Positions 1 through 15,100 of a stretch of DNA of 64,000 bases are shown piece by piece. The notes beneath the pieces were generated by a model. It ran no database searches. It was not told the origin of the DNA and saw nothing but the letters and a program-made list of their open reading frames with translations. The stretch covers positions 867,001 to 931,000 of the forward strand of contig JAIGNY010002056.1 in NCBI GenBank assembly GCA_020152595.1. Direction: 5' to 3'. This DNA comes from Chiridota heheva. Lineage: Eukaryota; Echinodermata; Holothuroidea; Apodida; Chiridotidae. A program made the translations under genes and the position numbers. How positions within the stretch are numbered: the first letter of the stretch is position 1; each line of letters starts with the position of its first letter.

Positions 1-126
1 AATTCACCGACATCCGTGGCAGGAGACCCATACACAGAGGCCAGAAAGGAATCAGCAGCTCTGCGAGAATATAAGACACCGTCCACATTTGACAAGCTCA
101 AGCAATTCATAGAATTAGATAGACAG
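1..126 (+). CDS. EFHC1/EFHC2: EFHC exon (first in window, 5' end not seen)
   Basis: The frame is open from base 1 and gives 42 residues, including [20 protein letters not shown], before the donor CAG|GTATGG at 127. The exon ends in phase 0, matching the next acceptor. It is the linker leading into the second DM10 domain. The true exon start is left of the window. Confidence 0.85.
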
Positions 127-3100
127 GTATGGAACTTGCATTGCAGCTTCTTCCTTAGACTTTCATCATAGTAGATATGCTACAGGCAGACACTTCAACT
201 ATATGTAGATTGCTATCCTTTAGGCCATAGTAAAATATATGTTAGTGTTACTATTTATATTCCTAAAAACTGAAACATTAGTAGTGAAAACAATATTTTG
301 GCATTTCCCAATATACTGGAATCCCATATTGTAGCTAAGGAGAAGGGCAGGGGGTGAATAGGTGAGTACATTTGAAAGGACATGTTCTATCGGAATCATC
401 TTTTTTTCACCTAAAGTCAGTGGCAGTGCCAGAATTTTGATCATGAGGGAAAGAGAGGGGAAACTTTTTTCTTATGGGGAGGGGAGCCTATATAAATTGG
501 ACAAAATATGTCACTTAACAAAACTTTCAGGGGGCAAGTTGGGGGGCAAATGACCCTCCATGTCTCTTCATAGAGCCGCCACCACCTAGAGTAGGAGATA
601 ATCTAATTTTGAAGCTGGATCTTCTTGGGGCGGAGAGGAGGACTACAGGTCACAAGATATATTTTGATGAATCACTTGTTTTAAAGAGAATCCTAGCAAC
701 CAGGTTTGCAAAAATACAAAAAGGTCACTCACCAGTTTCTTATACAGCTTGGCGAGTAAATTTGATGAAACCAGTATTTTCACTCCCCAAGTATTTTCAA
801 CTATTCCCCAACACTTTCAATTAAAATTTGACAATTTTTGCGCAACTAGCATACCTCTGTATTGCCCTTTTCCTGGACCTGACTTCATGACCATACTGTA
901 CATATGCAAAAAACATAGCAAGACTACACATGCGCGCAATAAAATAAAGTTTTGATACATTAAATTCAAGCCTACTGGCAGAAACAAGTAGGCCCCTACA
1001 GCAGAAAGTTTACACGCAATGCCTGTTGCGTCTCCGGCCCGTATATATACACATACTGTGCGCATATCTGTGCTGTATGTAGCACATACTTAGTCCAATA
1101 TCAACGGCAGCTCAGTGAATTTGTTTTGGGAATAGTTTGGAAAGTACAGTATTCTATGCATAAGGAGAGCTCAAGCTCTGCCCACTTTAAGAAATACATG
1201 TAAGATAGAGATAGCGAGTCTAAACCTTTCCATATCCGTCAAGCAAAGACATTACTCAAAAGGATATAGCGTTCCCACCTATATTGACACTAACACATTT
1301 CTTGCAAGCTACGTGAGCCAATCAGATTTATCTGTGTAGCTGGGTAATTTTCCCAGGTACGTCCGTTGCCTTCATACCATGTTCCCTGGATGTAAACAGT
1401 GTATATGGCTACACACAATAGGTGGTGTTTTGGCAATTAACTTGATGGCTATCAGCCAAATATTGATTTATATTTTGGATTTGAATAGAAATATTACTTG
1501 TTTTTGTGTGGGGGGCATTTTTTAGTAGAGAAAAAACACAAGACAGTATTGTAAGTATGTTATACGAAATAAAACAATTGATCAAAGCAAGATTTTCACT
1601 CGCCATGGCTTTATTAAGTGTGGCGAGTAACACAGTGTATTATAATATTTGTACTCACCATAATTTTTTTTTACTCGCCCGTGGCGTGTAGGCGAGTGAT
1701 TTTTCCAAGCCTGCTAGCAACTGAATCCTTGTCATGGTCTTAATTTGACAGGTATTGAGATTCTATTGCGTCTGGGATGATCGTGATAACATGTTCGGTG
1801 AGCTGCGGCCGTACATCATTCAGTATTACCTGGTGGATGACTCGGTGGAGATCAGAGAGGTCCACGAGCCCAATGATGGTCATGATCCTTTCCAGGTCTT
1901 CCTCAGAAGACAACGGCTACCAAAGGATAGGTACAATGTTGAATGTAAGTTAAATATCGGATTCTGCTTCATTTCAGTAAAATAATTGTTTTGGAGTTTT
2001 ATCAATATGTTGTAAGGATGTTTGTGATTGGTCAACTTTCTGCACCAAAATTTTGTTATCGTGTTTTGATTGGTCAAGCTTATCTGATATAAAAACTGGT
2101 AAATTCTGATATAAGTTCTGTTAAGGGAGATTGTTTTAAGTTTTAAGTCATTAAATTTTGAGAAGTGATTAGTCAAATTTTTGCAAACGTTTTGAATTTT
2201 TTTTAAGGATTAGAAGTAATTTTGTCACAATTCTCATTGTTTTATTATCCTCTGTCAGACACAGGACCTGGAAAAATCTACGGTTCCTATGGTTATTTAC
2301 TTAGTTGGATATTCGGAAACTTTGTGACCGCGCGCCGCTGGAGTGAAAACAAAATGATTAGCTGTGTTTGTTTATATTCCATACGTAGCTGGAATTTCAA
2401 CAAATTTGCGATTATTTTTCAAAATATTGACTAATCAATCTTCTGACTTCATCTCCAATCCCTTGAGACAATGTATGATAATTGATTCGGAATATGTGGC
2501 GTTGCTTTGTTAAATTTTCAGGAAATTTACCACTGTTTTGGTCAATTAGAAATTTCCGCAACTGACCCTTATTTTGACAATGTGTGTTCAACATACCAAT
2601 ACCCAGCAGGTGTACCAGTAACAGGTACAATGTCCAATGGTCCTTAAAAATCGATATAAACTTTAATTAATTGTTACACCTAACATGCACAATCAACTAA
2701 CAGAGCATCTAATTAATGGAAATGGAGTTAAAATAACAATTGGTAATCGTGAAAAATTTGTCCAACTTTGCATCCCACATGCAGACACACGGATTTGCCG
2801 TTCGTGTAACGCGCAAAACTTTGTTTTCACTTCAGCAAATGACGTCATCTGTCGGATGTGACGTGGGACCAACAAAGTTAATAAACACGGGAAAAATGGG
2901 AATTTGTAGGAAAAATTATATTAGAAAATCTGATATTTTTTTAGATTTGTAAGTAACAATTTATGTGGTAAATATGTACTCTAATAATGCCCCCATGTAA
3001 TTGTGCAATGAATAGTACATTAAACTGTGAAAGAGGTAAGCATATATAAAGGTGTGCATTATCTACTACATTTATTTCTTTAACGATTTAACGTGGGAAG

Positions 3101-6100
3101 ATTTTCGACACCTTTATTCAGACGTAAGAAATTTTGTTATTTATTCCAACTCTGAAGGCATGTATGGTAAGTTTGATTTGTTTTTATTTGAAAAACCATA
3201 CCATATTAGGTGTAAGAAAATATAATTTTAATTAAAAGATGCAGATTTTAATGCTGATTTACCATTTTGGTATTAAACTATGATTATGACAAGTTTAACT
3301 ACCTTTCTTTCCTATTTCAGCATCTTTCCCCTCTGTTGTAATGGAACTGTCTGACAATGAAATAAAAGAGTGGTTCGGTCCAGCAGATTTTATGATCGGA
3401 AAAAGTTTGACCATCTACAATCGTCCATTCCTGATCTACGACTGTGATGAATTCACCAAGCAATACCTCTACCAAAAATTTGGCGTGAGGGATTTCACCC
3501 CGTTGGAGGTCAAAAGTCGCAGTGGCAAGTTGGCCACCATGGTGAGTTCAAGTCTTTAAAGTCTTGTATTAGACTCCAATGAAAGGAGCAATGAGCTGAT
3601 ATTGAGGTGGTGCATTTTCGTTTAATAGCCTAAACGTTTAAACAGCCAAGTTTCTGTTCGTTTAAATGATTGAACCCAGAAAAAGATTGAGTTTTGAAGC
3701 GTTGAAAAAATAAATTTTTGAAAATTCTAAAGGAACTTGTTCTAGTCGTATAATAACCACCACAAACCCATCGTGATGGCCAGCCCAGAAATAAACTGTC
3801 GCAAACTGGAGTAGGGGCCTCATAATAAGTCTTCAAATTCCTGTAAGGCTTAAAAATATTGTTCTATGGTTGGAAAGCGTTTTAAACAGATGCAGAAAGC
3901 AAGTAATTTGCTGTGTCTTGCATGTATTTTTGAATGTTTACAACACTTATGACCGCACAGTAAAGTTTCAAAAGTGTTCCACCAGCTAGTGTAGAAAAGA
4001 GAATAGACCTCAAAGCAGACTGATTCCAACTGTACTGGGATTTCATGCAAACCTCAGTGGTGCCAGCAAGGAGGGAATTCCCCCTCCCCCCTTCCCTTTT
4101 CTAATCTTAAAAATTCAAAATAGTTTTTGTGTATATTTGGCATGATTTTTAAGCAATTTCCTGCCACCTCAACCACGAAAAATGATGGGCTTCCGGCCCC
4201 ACCAGGAGACACCACCAGGAGCCTTAAAGGGGCCCCTGGATCCCACGCCATTGTTGGCGCACACTTCACGTGCGTAGTACCACAATAGGCGGTGTACACA
4301 CCTTACGTGCGTAGTACCACCATAGGCGGTACACACTTCTACATACAATTTTATTTATGCCCCCTCCCCACCTTTTTCATCTGCTATGAAACAAGATAAT
4401 GATATCTGGGCACTTGACTTATCCCAATAAATTTCTTCTGGCGGTGCCACTGGCAAATCTCTGGAAAAAGTCATTCATCGAAAGTTGTGTCTTTACTTTC
4501 TAATGTTATTGATTTTGAATGGCAAGTGTGAATCATAACTGTTTGGAGGATTATACTAAATGTTTCATCTAATAGTTTGTGCTTTTTCACGTGTAATCGT
4601 CATAACCGTAGCCAGAATGTGAGAGCATATTACTCTGTAACATCTACAAAATGTGAACACACTTTTTGTCATGGTATAGATACCTTTGGTATGAAACTCA
4701 AAACAACTGTAATTATGAAGAGAGATAACTTTATTATGAAGAGAGATAACTTTATTTGAAGACATAACTTTATTATGAAGAGAGATAACTTTATCAAGAA
4801 GAGAGATAACTTTATTATGAAGAGATAACTTTATCAAGAAGAGAGATAACTTTTATTATGGAGAACTTTATTTTGAAGAGAGAACTTTATTATGAAGAAA
4901 GAACTTTATTATGAAGAGAGATAACTTTATTATAAAGGGATAACTTTATCATAAAGAGAGATAACTTTATTATGAAAGGATAACTTTATTGTGAAGAGAG
5001 ATAACTTTATTATGAAGAGAGATAACTTGATTATGAAGAGAGATAACTTTATTGTTAAGAGAGAACTTTTATTATGAAGAGAGATAAGTTTTTTTATTTT
5101 AAAGAGATAACTTTATTATGAAGAGAGAACTTTATTATGAAGAGAGATCATTTTATTATGAAGAGAGATAACTTTATTATGAAGAGATAACTTTATTATG
5201 AAGAGAGATAAGTTTTTTTATGAAGAGAGATAACTTTGTAATGAAGAGATGACTTTATTATAAAGAGAGATAACTTTTATTAGGAAGAGTGATAACTTTT
5301 ATTATGAGAGAAACGAACTTTATTATGAAAAGAAAACTTCATTACGAAGAAAGAACTTTATTATGAAGAGAGAACTTTATTATGAAGGGATAAGTTTATT
5401 GTGCAGAGGATAACTTTTATTATGAAGTGAGATAACTTTATTATGAAGAGAGATAACTTTATTATGAAGAAAGAAATTAATAATGAAGAAAGATAACTTT
5501 ATTATGAAGAAAGATAACTTTATTATGAGGAGAGATAACTTTATGAAGAGAGATAACTTTATTATGAAGAGAGATAAGTTTATTATGAAGGGAGATAACT
5601 TTTTAATTACACAAGTATCAAAAAGTAGAGCTGTGAGTCTGTGGCCTTAGAAAAAAGAACACCTTTGGGTTAGAACTTGCTCTACCACTTAGCAAAATTA
5701 TGACATTTTAAAAACAATAGATTTACAAAGAAAATTCTATGATGCGTCACAAATTTGCATAGCGCTGCATGAGTGCTGTAAAATGGTCAATTCGGATGAG
5801 ATTAGGGAGCATATCGTTAAGTATTGATTTGTTTTATTCCATTTGTGTGCAAATGAAGAACACACCACCAATATGTTTCAGCAGCGTAGGATATGAACCT
5901 TGTTTTTTCACCAATATTTCCTGTAAATAATTTTTGGTGTGTAGCAACAACGTTATTATCAAAGAAAGTCAGTAGGTAGGTAAGGCAATTTATTTAGCCA
6001 AATTTAAAATTCTCTGTATATCTCATACAAATCAAACATTTATCATTTGGAAACATGATGAATATTTGTTGCAATGGATTTTCAGTCCAAAATCCTCAAA

Positions 6101-9100
6101 GCCTATAAAGAGAGATAACTTTATTATGAAGAGAGAGAACTTTTCAATTACACAAGTATTAAAAAGTAGAGCTGTGAGTCTGTGGCCTTAGAAAAAAGAA
6201 CACCTTTGGGTTAGAACTTGCTACACTCAGCAAAATTATGATAAATGTTTTAAAAACATTGGATTAACAAAGGAATTACCATGATGTGTCACAAATTTGC
6301 ATAGCGATGCATGGGACATATTGGTGCTGTAAAATGGTCAATTCCGATGAAATGTTTTTAGTTGCAATTTAAAGATCTACTAACCGGTGCCAACAACTTT
6401 AGCTTAATTGAAGAAAAAATCTAACTTTTTGTCCATATACAGTACCTCAAAATAAATCATTCCTTTATGCATCAAGGTGGTGGAGCATTCAAAATATTAG
6501 GGGGCTTAATGAATGATCTAACCTCTCAGGCACAATTTGACCCTTGTTGTCGTGATGCTGTTAAGCCCTCATCAAGCAAACAAACAAACTTAATGAGGTG
6601 GGTTGAAGTGATAACACATGCTCAACTAAATTATTGGGGTCTGAAGCCCCTCCTTCCCCCCCTCCCAACTGCTCTGCCGCCTCTGCTACACATTCATGTA
6701 TTGTTACAATATTATATCTATTTAATCCCTTTACAGGAACTTCCTCCTTACAATGGACTCGGATCCCTCGAGGACTCACTCCAGTCTTGCCTGTCTCTTG
6801 TTCCTCAACCTCCCAAGAAAGATTTCATTAAAATGTTGGAAAATGACCACAAAATCCTCCGATTCCAAGCTCAGTTGGTAAGCCATTGAGTGTGACTACA
6901 TATGTATCTCCCGTTTCTCCGATAGCTGATTTTTTTGATATCGTTAAAGGAGACATAAAGTTGAATATTCCTCCTTGATATATGATAGAGAATTGAAAAA
7001 TAAACCAACTACCAAAAACCTCATAAAATCTTATTCCATTCTCGGGCTTTAGAAATGGCTTTGCTTAAAACCAGGAACATCTCAACCGGCCCTCAAATGG
7101 AGCAGGGCCGGTCGGAGTAAAAATATATATTTCTTTGTTTCCCAAACCACAAAACTGTATATAGTATCACCTCTCCAAGGCTCCTTCAAGATAACAACTA
7201 CTCCCACTGGTGTTACATGGTATTTTTAGTGACACACATCTGAATATAATGGCAATCCTTTGTAATATAAGTAGTAACAGTAATGAATGCTGGCATTGTT
7301 TGTCTTTGCTGCTGGAGAAAGGTGAAATGGAACTGTGAGCATAGAACTATTTATACTTCATTGTTGTGATGCAAAGTTAATCTTGTGAAATGATGTGGTT
7401 AATTTGTTGCTTCAAAATTGCAGGCCAAATTTTTAAGCAGTGCCTTTACTAATGAGTTATCCAAGTTTGAAATTGTAACATGTACGCTGCCATTTGGTCT
7501 AAGTTTGTCTTGAAATCCAACCAGTGATGACATAAATTGCCCTACGTGCTAAAACACGACATGTATTTCTTTAGAGTTCTCTTTGAAAATTTCTTTCCAA
7601 AATGCTTTGACATAAAGTTCTCAGAACTGAATCTCAATATCAAATAAAATAAAAATTAATAGACCTATGCAATGGAAATATTATTTCTTAGAACTTAAAA
7701 AATTTGATATAGATTTTAAATCTGTACTTGGTGTATAACATCATTTTTAATAGGGCATATGAACAAAATTACTGCTCCTCATGTAAATTTATATGGATTA
7801 TAAAATTTCTTCAGATGACTTCTAATTATTATTTCTATCATACTAAGTTAAGAAAAAGCTAAGTTAAGAAAAAGCCAGACTTAAAGGAATAGTTTAGTGG
7901 TCAAGCAAGTCCATCTTATATGAAAGAGGAACTCAAAAGAAACAAAATAGTGAAGAAAGCATTCAAATATTTTATTCCGTTAAGGAGATATATAAGTTTA
8001 AAATTTGGTATCATTTGTGTAGAAATTAGAGCTGTGACCATTTAGCTGTTCCTTTATTTTTCTTATGAGATTAGTGAGCATATCGGTAAGTTTTTGATTT
8101 GTTTTGCATTTGTGCGCAACTGAAAAACACACCACCAATATGTTTCAGCAGCCTATATGCTTGATCGCAACTGAAAAACACACCACCAATATGTTTCAGC
8201 AGCCTATATGCTTGATCGCAACTGAAGAACACACCGCCAATATGTTTCAGCAGCGTATATGCTTGATCATCTTCAGTCAGAATCCCATAATCCAATAATT
8301 TGAGTAATGAGTTTTGTGAGCAGTGATTTTGTCTTATGAAACCTTGCTTGATGCAGCTAACTTCCCTGGTGCTTGTATATTGCAGAATCCCAATGTTTCT
8401 CTGCACTTTACAAAACAAAATGAAACTCAACACAAAAGTATTCCAACAGCAGTACAGACACACAAAAAACTGGTGCTATGCATGCAAGAGGTGCTGTGGC
8501 TCAGTGGGTAAGGAGTCATGCTCTTGTATTCGAGAGGTACCAAGTTTGATTCCCGCCATGAGCGCTGCATTATGTCCTTGAGCAAGACACTTTACTCTAC
8601 TTGCTTCAGTCCACTTAGCTGTAAAAATGAGTACCAGCACTGCAGGGGAGTTATTCTGCGATTGACTGGCATCCGGTCTAGGGGTAGTAATATACTCTTA
8701 TCCGCTTGCGCCATGGAAACCAGGGATAAGCTCAATGAGCCTAATGGCGCGGATGGATTTAGCTTTTCATGCATGCAAGAAGTGTTTCACAAATAGAAAA
8801 GTCTGTAAGTAAGCACATGGCCATTTCAATGAATGTCATTAATTATTACAGGATTCAGTTAAACCAGAAGACAGAGGCCGACGATTCATTATCAGCTACC
8901 GACTCGCTGACGATATGGTCGAAATATTTGAGCCACCAGTCCGCAATTCTGGCAGAATTTCCGGTAAATTTTTAGAAAGAACAAGAGCTACGAAGCCTGC
9001 CTCCACTCCAACAAACCCTCAGTTTTATGGGCCGCAAGATATGTACATCGGAGCAGTCATAGAAGTGTTTAGTTTCCGCTTCATCATCACGGACGCTGAC

Positions 9101-12100
9101 GAATACGTTTTGAAATACTTGGAGTCCCACAAGGATGACTTTCCGGGATGTGAGAGGACGATTGAGAGCTTGCAACAGGATCATGTGTTTACGGGAGTCG
9201 ACGCTCAAACCAATAATCAAGGGAGCTCCAATGAAAGTGCAGAGAAGGTATGTATGAATATTCATTAGTTTTGTGTGCTTTATTGAATTTGTATGAATAT
9301 TCGTTAGTTTGGTGCTTTATTAAATTTGTATGAATATTCCTTATTTATGTGTGCTTTATTGAATTTGTATGAATATTCGTTAGTTTTGTGTGCTCTATTG
9401 AATTTGTATGAATATTCATTCGTTTTGTGTGCTTTATTGAATTTGTATGAATATTCATTACTTTTGTTTGCTGTTTTTATTGCAGTATTGCAGGAGGGCT
9501 GTTGTAAAAACATCCAATGAGATCAATATTAAAAACTAAACTTTGCAGCGATTTGAATTTTCAGTCATCAGGATGTAAATTTTGGATGTATTACCCTGCT
9601 ATATATATATTTTTTATGCAAATCCAGAGTTTGCTTTTTAATTGTTTAAAATTCTTTCAAAGTGGTGCACCAAATTCTGACCGAAATCTATCTGGTCTTT
9701 ACAACACCGATCTAATTCTAGCAGGAATAAAACTTTCCTTCCCATCATAAGTTTTATTGACAGAGTTTTAGAAAAGATATTTAAAACATGTCATCTAGAT
9801 ATTATACTGTCTGTTACAACTTTTAGCATTAATTAAAACTTGATCAACTTAAATCAGCAGTAACTCAAAAAATAAAAGTGCTATTTTCAAGTCTAAAACT
9901 GAACTGCACAGATTTTAAAAGTATTTGAACCATTTTATAAATTACCGCATGTTCCAAGACCTTTAACTTGTTACATTGTCCCCCTCTCACAGTCCTGGTG
10001 ACCTGAACAAACTGATGTCGGAAGTAAAGACACAACTTCGCAAGAACAACTATATCAACTTCGGCTCTCTCACCGAAGCCTTTTTGATGTACGACAGAAG
10101 CAGATCAGGAAAGATCAACAAAAACGAACTACGGACAATTTGCCACAAGCAAAACCTTCCACTCGATGATGACCTGATGGATGCAGTGAGTCTAAATCAT
10201 TTTAGTTGTTTTATCCATAAAAAGTAACTTGTGTTTGAATTATTCCTGTTTTTTATTATTTTGACTGTTTTGGGGGTTAAAGGTTTATAAGCTGCATTGC
10301 ATGTTGTACTGACTGGAAGCTGCATTGCATGTTGTACTGATTAGAAGCTGCATTGCATTTTGTACTGACTAGAAGCTGCATTGCATGTTGCACTGACTAG
10401 AAGCTGCATTGTATGTTGTATTGACCAGAAGCTGCATTGCATGTTGTACTGACTAGAAGCTGCATTGCATGTTGTACTGACTAGAAGCTGCATTGCATGT
10501 TGTACTGACTAGAAGCTGCATTGCATGTTGTACTGACTAGAAGCTGCATTGCATGTTGTACTGACTAGAAGCTGCATTGCATGTTGTACTGAGTAAAAGC
10601 TGCATTGCATGTTGTACTGACTAGAAGCTGCATTGCATGTTGTACTGACTAGAAGCTGCATTGCATGTTGTACTGACCAGATGCTGCATTGCATGTTGTA
10701 CTGACTGGAGGCTGCATTGCATGTTGTACTGACTAGAAGCTGCATTGCATGTTGTACTGACCAGAAGCTGCATTGCATGTTGTACTGACTAGAAGCTGCA
10801 TTGCATGTTGTACGGTCTAGAAGCTGCATTGTATGTTGTACTGACTGGAGGCTGCATTGCATGTTGTACTGACTAGAAGCTGCATTGCATGTTGTACTGA
10901 CTAGAAGCTGCATTACATGTTGTACTGACAAGAAGCTGCTTTGCATGTTGTACTGACCAGATGCTGCATTGCATGTTGTACTGACTAGAAGCTGCATTGC
11001 ATGTTGTACTGACTAGAAGCTGCATTGTATGTTGTACTGACTAGAAGCTGCATTGTATGTTGTACTGACTAGAAGCTGCATTGCATGTTGTATTGACCAG
11101 ATGCTGCATTGCATGTTGTACTGACTAGAAGCTGCATTGCATGTTGTACTTACTAGAAGCTGCATTGCATGTTGTGCTGACCAGATGCTGCATTGCATGT
11201 TGTACTGACTAGAAGCTGCATTGCATGTTGTACTGACTAGAAGCTGCATTGCATGTTGTACTGACCAGATGCTGCATTGCATGTTGTATTGACCAGATGC
11301 TGCATTGCATGTTGTACTGACTGGAGGCTGCATTGCACGTTGTACTGACTAGAAGCTGCATTGCATGTTGTACTGACTAGAAGCTGCATTGCATGTTGTA
11401 CTGACCAGATGCTGCATTGCATGTTGTACTGAACAGAAGCTGCATTGCATGTTGTACTGACTAGAAGCTGCATTGCATGTTTTACTGACTAGAAGCTGCA
11501 TTGCACGTTGTACTGACTAGAAGCTGCATTGTATGTTATACTGACTAGAAGCTGCATTGCATGTTGTACTGACTAGAAGCTGCATTGCATGTTGTACTGA
11601 CCAGAAGCTGCATTGCATGTTGTACTGACTAGAAGCTGCATTGCATGTTGTACTGACTAGAAGCTGCATTGCATGTTGTACGGTCTAGAAGCTGCATTGC
11701 ATGTTGTATTGACCAGATGCTGCATTGCATGTTGTACTGACTGGAGGCTGCATTGCACGTTGTACTGACTAGAAGCTGCATTGCATGTTGTACTGACTAG
11801 AAGCTGCATTGCATGTTGTACTGACGATAATCTGCATTGCATGTTGTACTGACTAGAAGCTGCATTGCATGTTGTACTGACGAGAAGCTGCATAGCATGT
11901 TGCACTGACTAGAAGCTGCATTGCATGTTGTACGGACTAGAAGCTGCATTGCATGTTGTACTGACCAGAAGCTGCATTGCATGTTGTACTGACTAGAAGC
12001 TGCATTGCATGTTGTACTGACTAGAAGCTGCATTGCATGTTGTACTGACTAGAAGCTGCATTGCATGTTGTACTGACTAGAAGCTGCATTGCATGTTGTA

Positions 12101-15100
12101 CTGACCAGAAGCTGCATTGCATGTTGTACTGACTGGAGGCTGCATTGCATGTTGTACTGACTAGAAGCTGCATTGCATGTTGTACTGACCAGAAGCTGCA
12201 TTGCATGTTGTACTTACTAGAAGCTGCATTGCATGTTGTGCTGACCAGATGCTGCATTGCATGTTGTACTGACTAGAAGCTGCATTGCATGTTGTACTGA
12301 CTAGAAGCTGCATTGCATGTTGTACTTACTAGAAGCTGCATTGCATGTTGTACTGACTGGAGGCTGCATTGCATGTTGTACTGACTAGAAGCTGCATTGC
12401 ATGTTGTACTGACTAGAAGCTGCATTGCATGTTGTACTGACTAGAAGCTGCATTGCATGTTGTACTGACTAGAAGCTGCATTGCATGTTGTACTGACTAG
12501 AAGCTACATTGCATGTTGTACTGACGCTAGAAGCTGCATTGCATGTTGTACTGACGCTAGAAGCTGCTTTGCATGTTGTACTGACCAGATGCTGCATTGC
12601 ACGTTGTACTAACTAGAAGCTGCATTGCATGTTGTACTGACTGGAGGCTGCATTGCATGTTGTACTGACTAGAAGCTGCATTGCATGTTGTACTGACTAG
12701 AAGCTGCATTGCATGTTGTACTGACTAGAAGCTGCATTGCATGTTGTACTGACTAGAAGCTGCATTCCATGTTGTACTGACTAGAAGCTGCATTGCATGT
12801 TGTACTGACTAGAAGCTGCATTGTATGTTGTACTGACTAGAAGCTGCATTGCATGTTGTACTGACTGGAGGCTGCATTGCATGTTGTACTGACTAGAAGC
12901 TGCATTGCATGTTGTATTGACCAGATGCTGCATTGCATGTTGTACTGACTAGAAGCTGCATTGCATGTTGTATTGACCAGATGCTGTATTGCATGTTGTA
13001 CTGACTAGAAGCTGCATTGCATGTTGTACTGACTAGAAGCTGCATTGCATGTTGTACTGACGAGAGGCTGCATTGCATGTTGTACTGATGCTAGAATCTG
13101 CATTGCATGTTGTACTAACTAGAAGCTGCATTGCATGTTGTACTGACTAGAAGCTGCATTGCATGTTGTACTGACTAGAAGCTGCATTGCATGTTGTACT
13201 GACTAGAAGCTGCATTGCATGTTGTACTGACCAGAAGCTGCATTGCATGTTGTACTGACTGGAGGCTGCATTGCATGTTGTACTGACTAGAAGCTGCATT
13301 GCATGTTGTACTGACCAGAAGCTGCATTGCATGTTGTACTGACTAGAAGCTGCATTGCATGTTGTACGGTCTAGAAGCTGCATTGTATGTTGTACTGACT
13401 GGAGGCTGCATTGCATGTTGTACTGACTAGAAGCTGCATTGCATGTTGTACTGACTAGAAGCTGCATTACATGTTGTACTGACAAGAAGCTGCTTTGCAT
13501 GTTGTACTGACCAGATGCTGCATTGCATGTTGTACTGACTAGAAGCTGCATTGCATGTTGTACTGACTAGAAGCTGCATTGTATGTTGTACTGACTAGAA
13601 GCTGCATTGTATGTTGTACTGACTAGAAGCTGCATTGCATGTTGTATTGACCAGATGCTGCATTGCATGTTGTACTGACTAGAAGCTGCATTGCATGTTG
13701 TACTTACTAGAAGCTGCATTGCATGTTGTGCTGACCAGATGCTGCATTGCATGTTGTACTGACTAGAAGCTGCATTGCATGTTGTACTGACTAGAAGCTG
13801 CATTGCATGTTGTACTGACCAGATGCTGCATTGCATGTTGTATTGACCAGATGCTGCATTGCATGTTGTACTGACTGGAGGCTGCATTGCACGTTGTACT
13901 GACTAGAAGCTGCATTGCGTGTTGTACTGACTAGAAGCTGCATTGCATGTTGTACTGACCAGATGCTGCATTGCATGTTGTACTGAACAGAAGCTGCATT
14001 GCATGTTGTACTGACTAGAAGCTGCATTGCATGTTTTACTGACTAGAAGCTGCATTGCACGTTGTACTGACTAGAAGCTGCATTGTATGTTATACTGACT
14101 AGAAGCTGCATTGCATGTTGTACTGACTAGAAGCTGCATTGCATGTTGTACTGACCAGAAGCTGCATTGCATGTTGTACTGACCAGAAGCTGCATTGCAT
14201 GTTGTACTGACTAGAAGCTGCATTGCATGTTGTACGGTCTAGAAGCTGCATTGCATGTTGTATTGACCAGATGCTGCATTGCATGTTGTACTGACTGGAG
14301 GCTGCATTGCACGTTGTACTGACTAGAAGCTGCATTGCATGTTGTACTGACGAGAATCTGCATTGCATGTTGTACTGACTAGAAGCTGCATTGCATGTTG
14401 TACTGACGAGAAGCTGCATAGCATGTTGCACTGACTAGAAGCTGCATTGCATGTTGTACGGACTAGAAGCTGCATTGCATGTTGTACTGACCAGAAGCTG
14501 CATTGCATGTTGTACTGACTAGAAGCTGCATTGCATGTTGTACTGACTAGAAGCTGCATTGCATGTTGTACTGACTAGAAGCTGCATTGCATGTTGTACT
14601 GACTAGAAGCTGCATTGCATGTTGTACTGACCAGAAGCTGCATTGCATGTTGTACTGACTGGAGGCTGCATTGCATGTTGTACTGACCAGAAGCTGCATT
14701 GCATGTTGTACTGACTAGAAGCTGCATTGCATGTTGTACTTACTAGAAGCTGCATTGCATGTTGTGCTGACCAGATGCTGCATTGCATGTTGTACTGACT
14801 AGAAGCTGCATTGCATGTTGTACTGACTAGAAGCTGCATTGCATGTTGTACTTACTAGAAGCTGCATTGCATGTTGTACTGACTGGAGGCTGCATTGCAT
14901 GTTGTACTGACTAGAAGCTGCATTGCATGTTGTACTGACTAGAAGCTGCATTGCATGTTGTACTGACTAGAAGCTGCATTGCATGTTGTACTGACTAGAA
15001 GCTGCATTGCATGTTGTACTGACTAGAAGCTACATTGCATGTTGTACTGACGCTAGAAGCTGCATTGCATGTTGTACTGACGCTAGAAGCTGCTTTGCAT

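Noticed and set aside
2790..2870. Possible CpG promoter with a CRE site
   Set aside because: The patch is short, lies in the middle of an EFHC intron and has no downstream first exon that I can identify.
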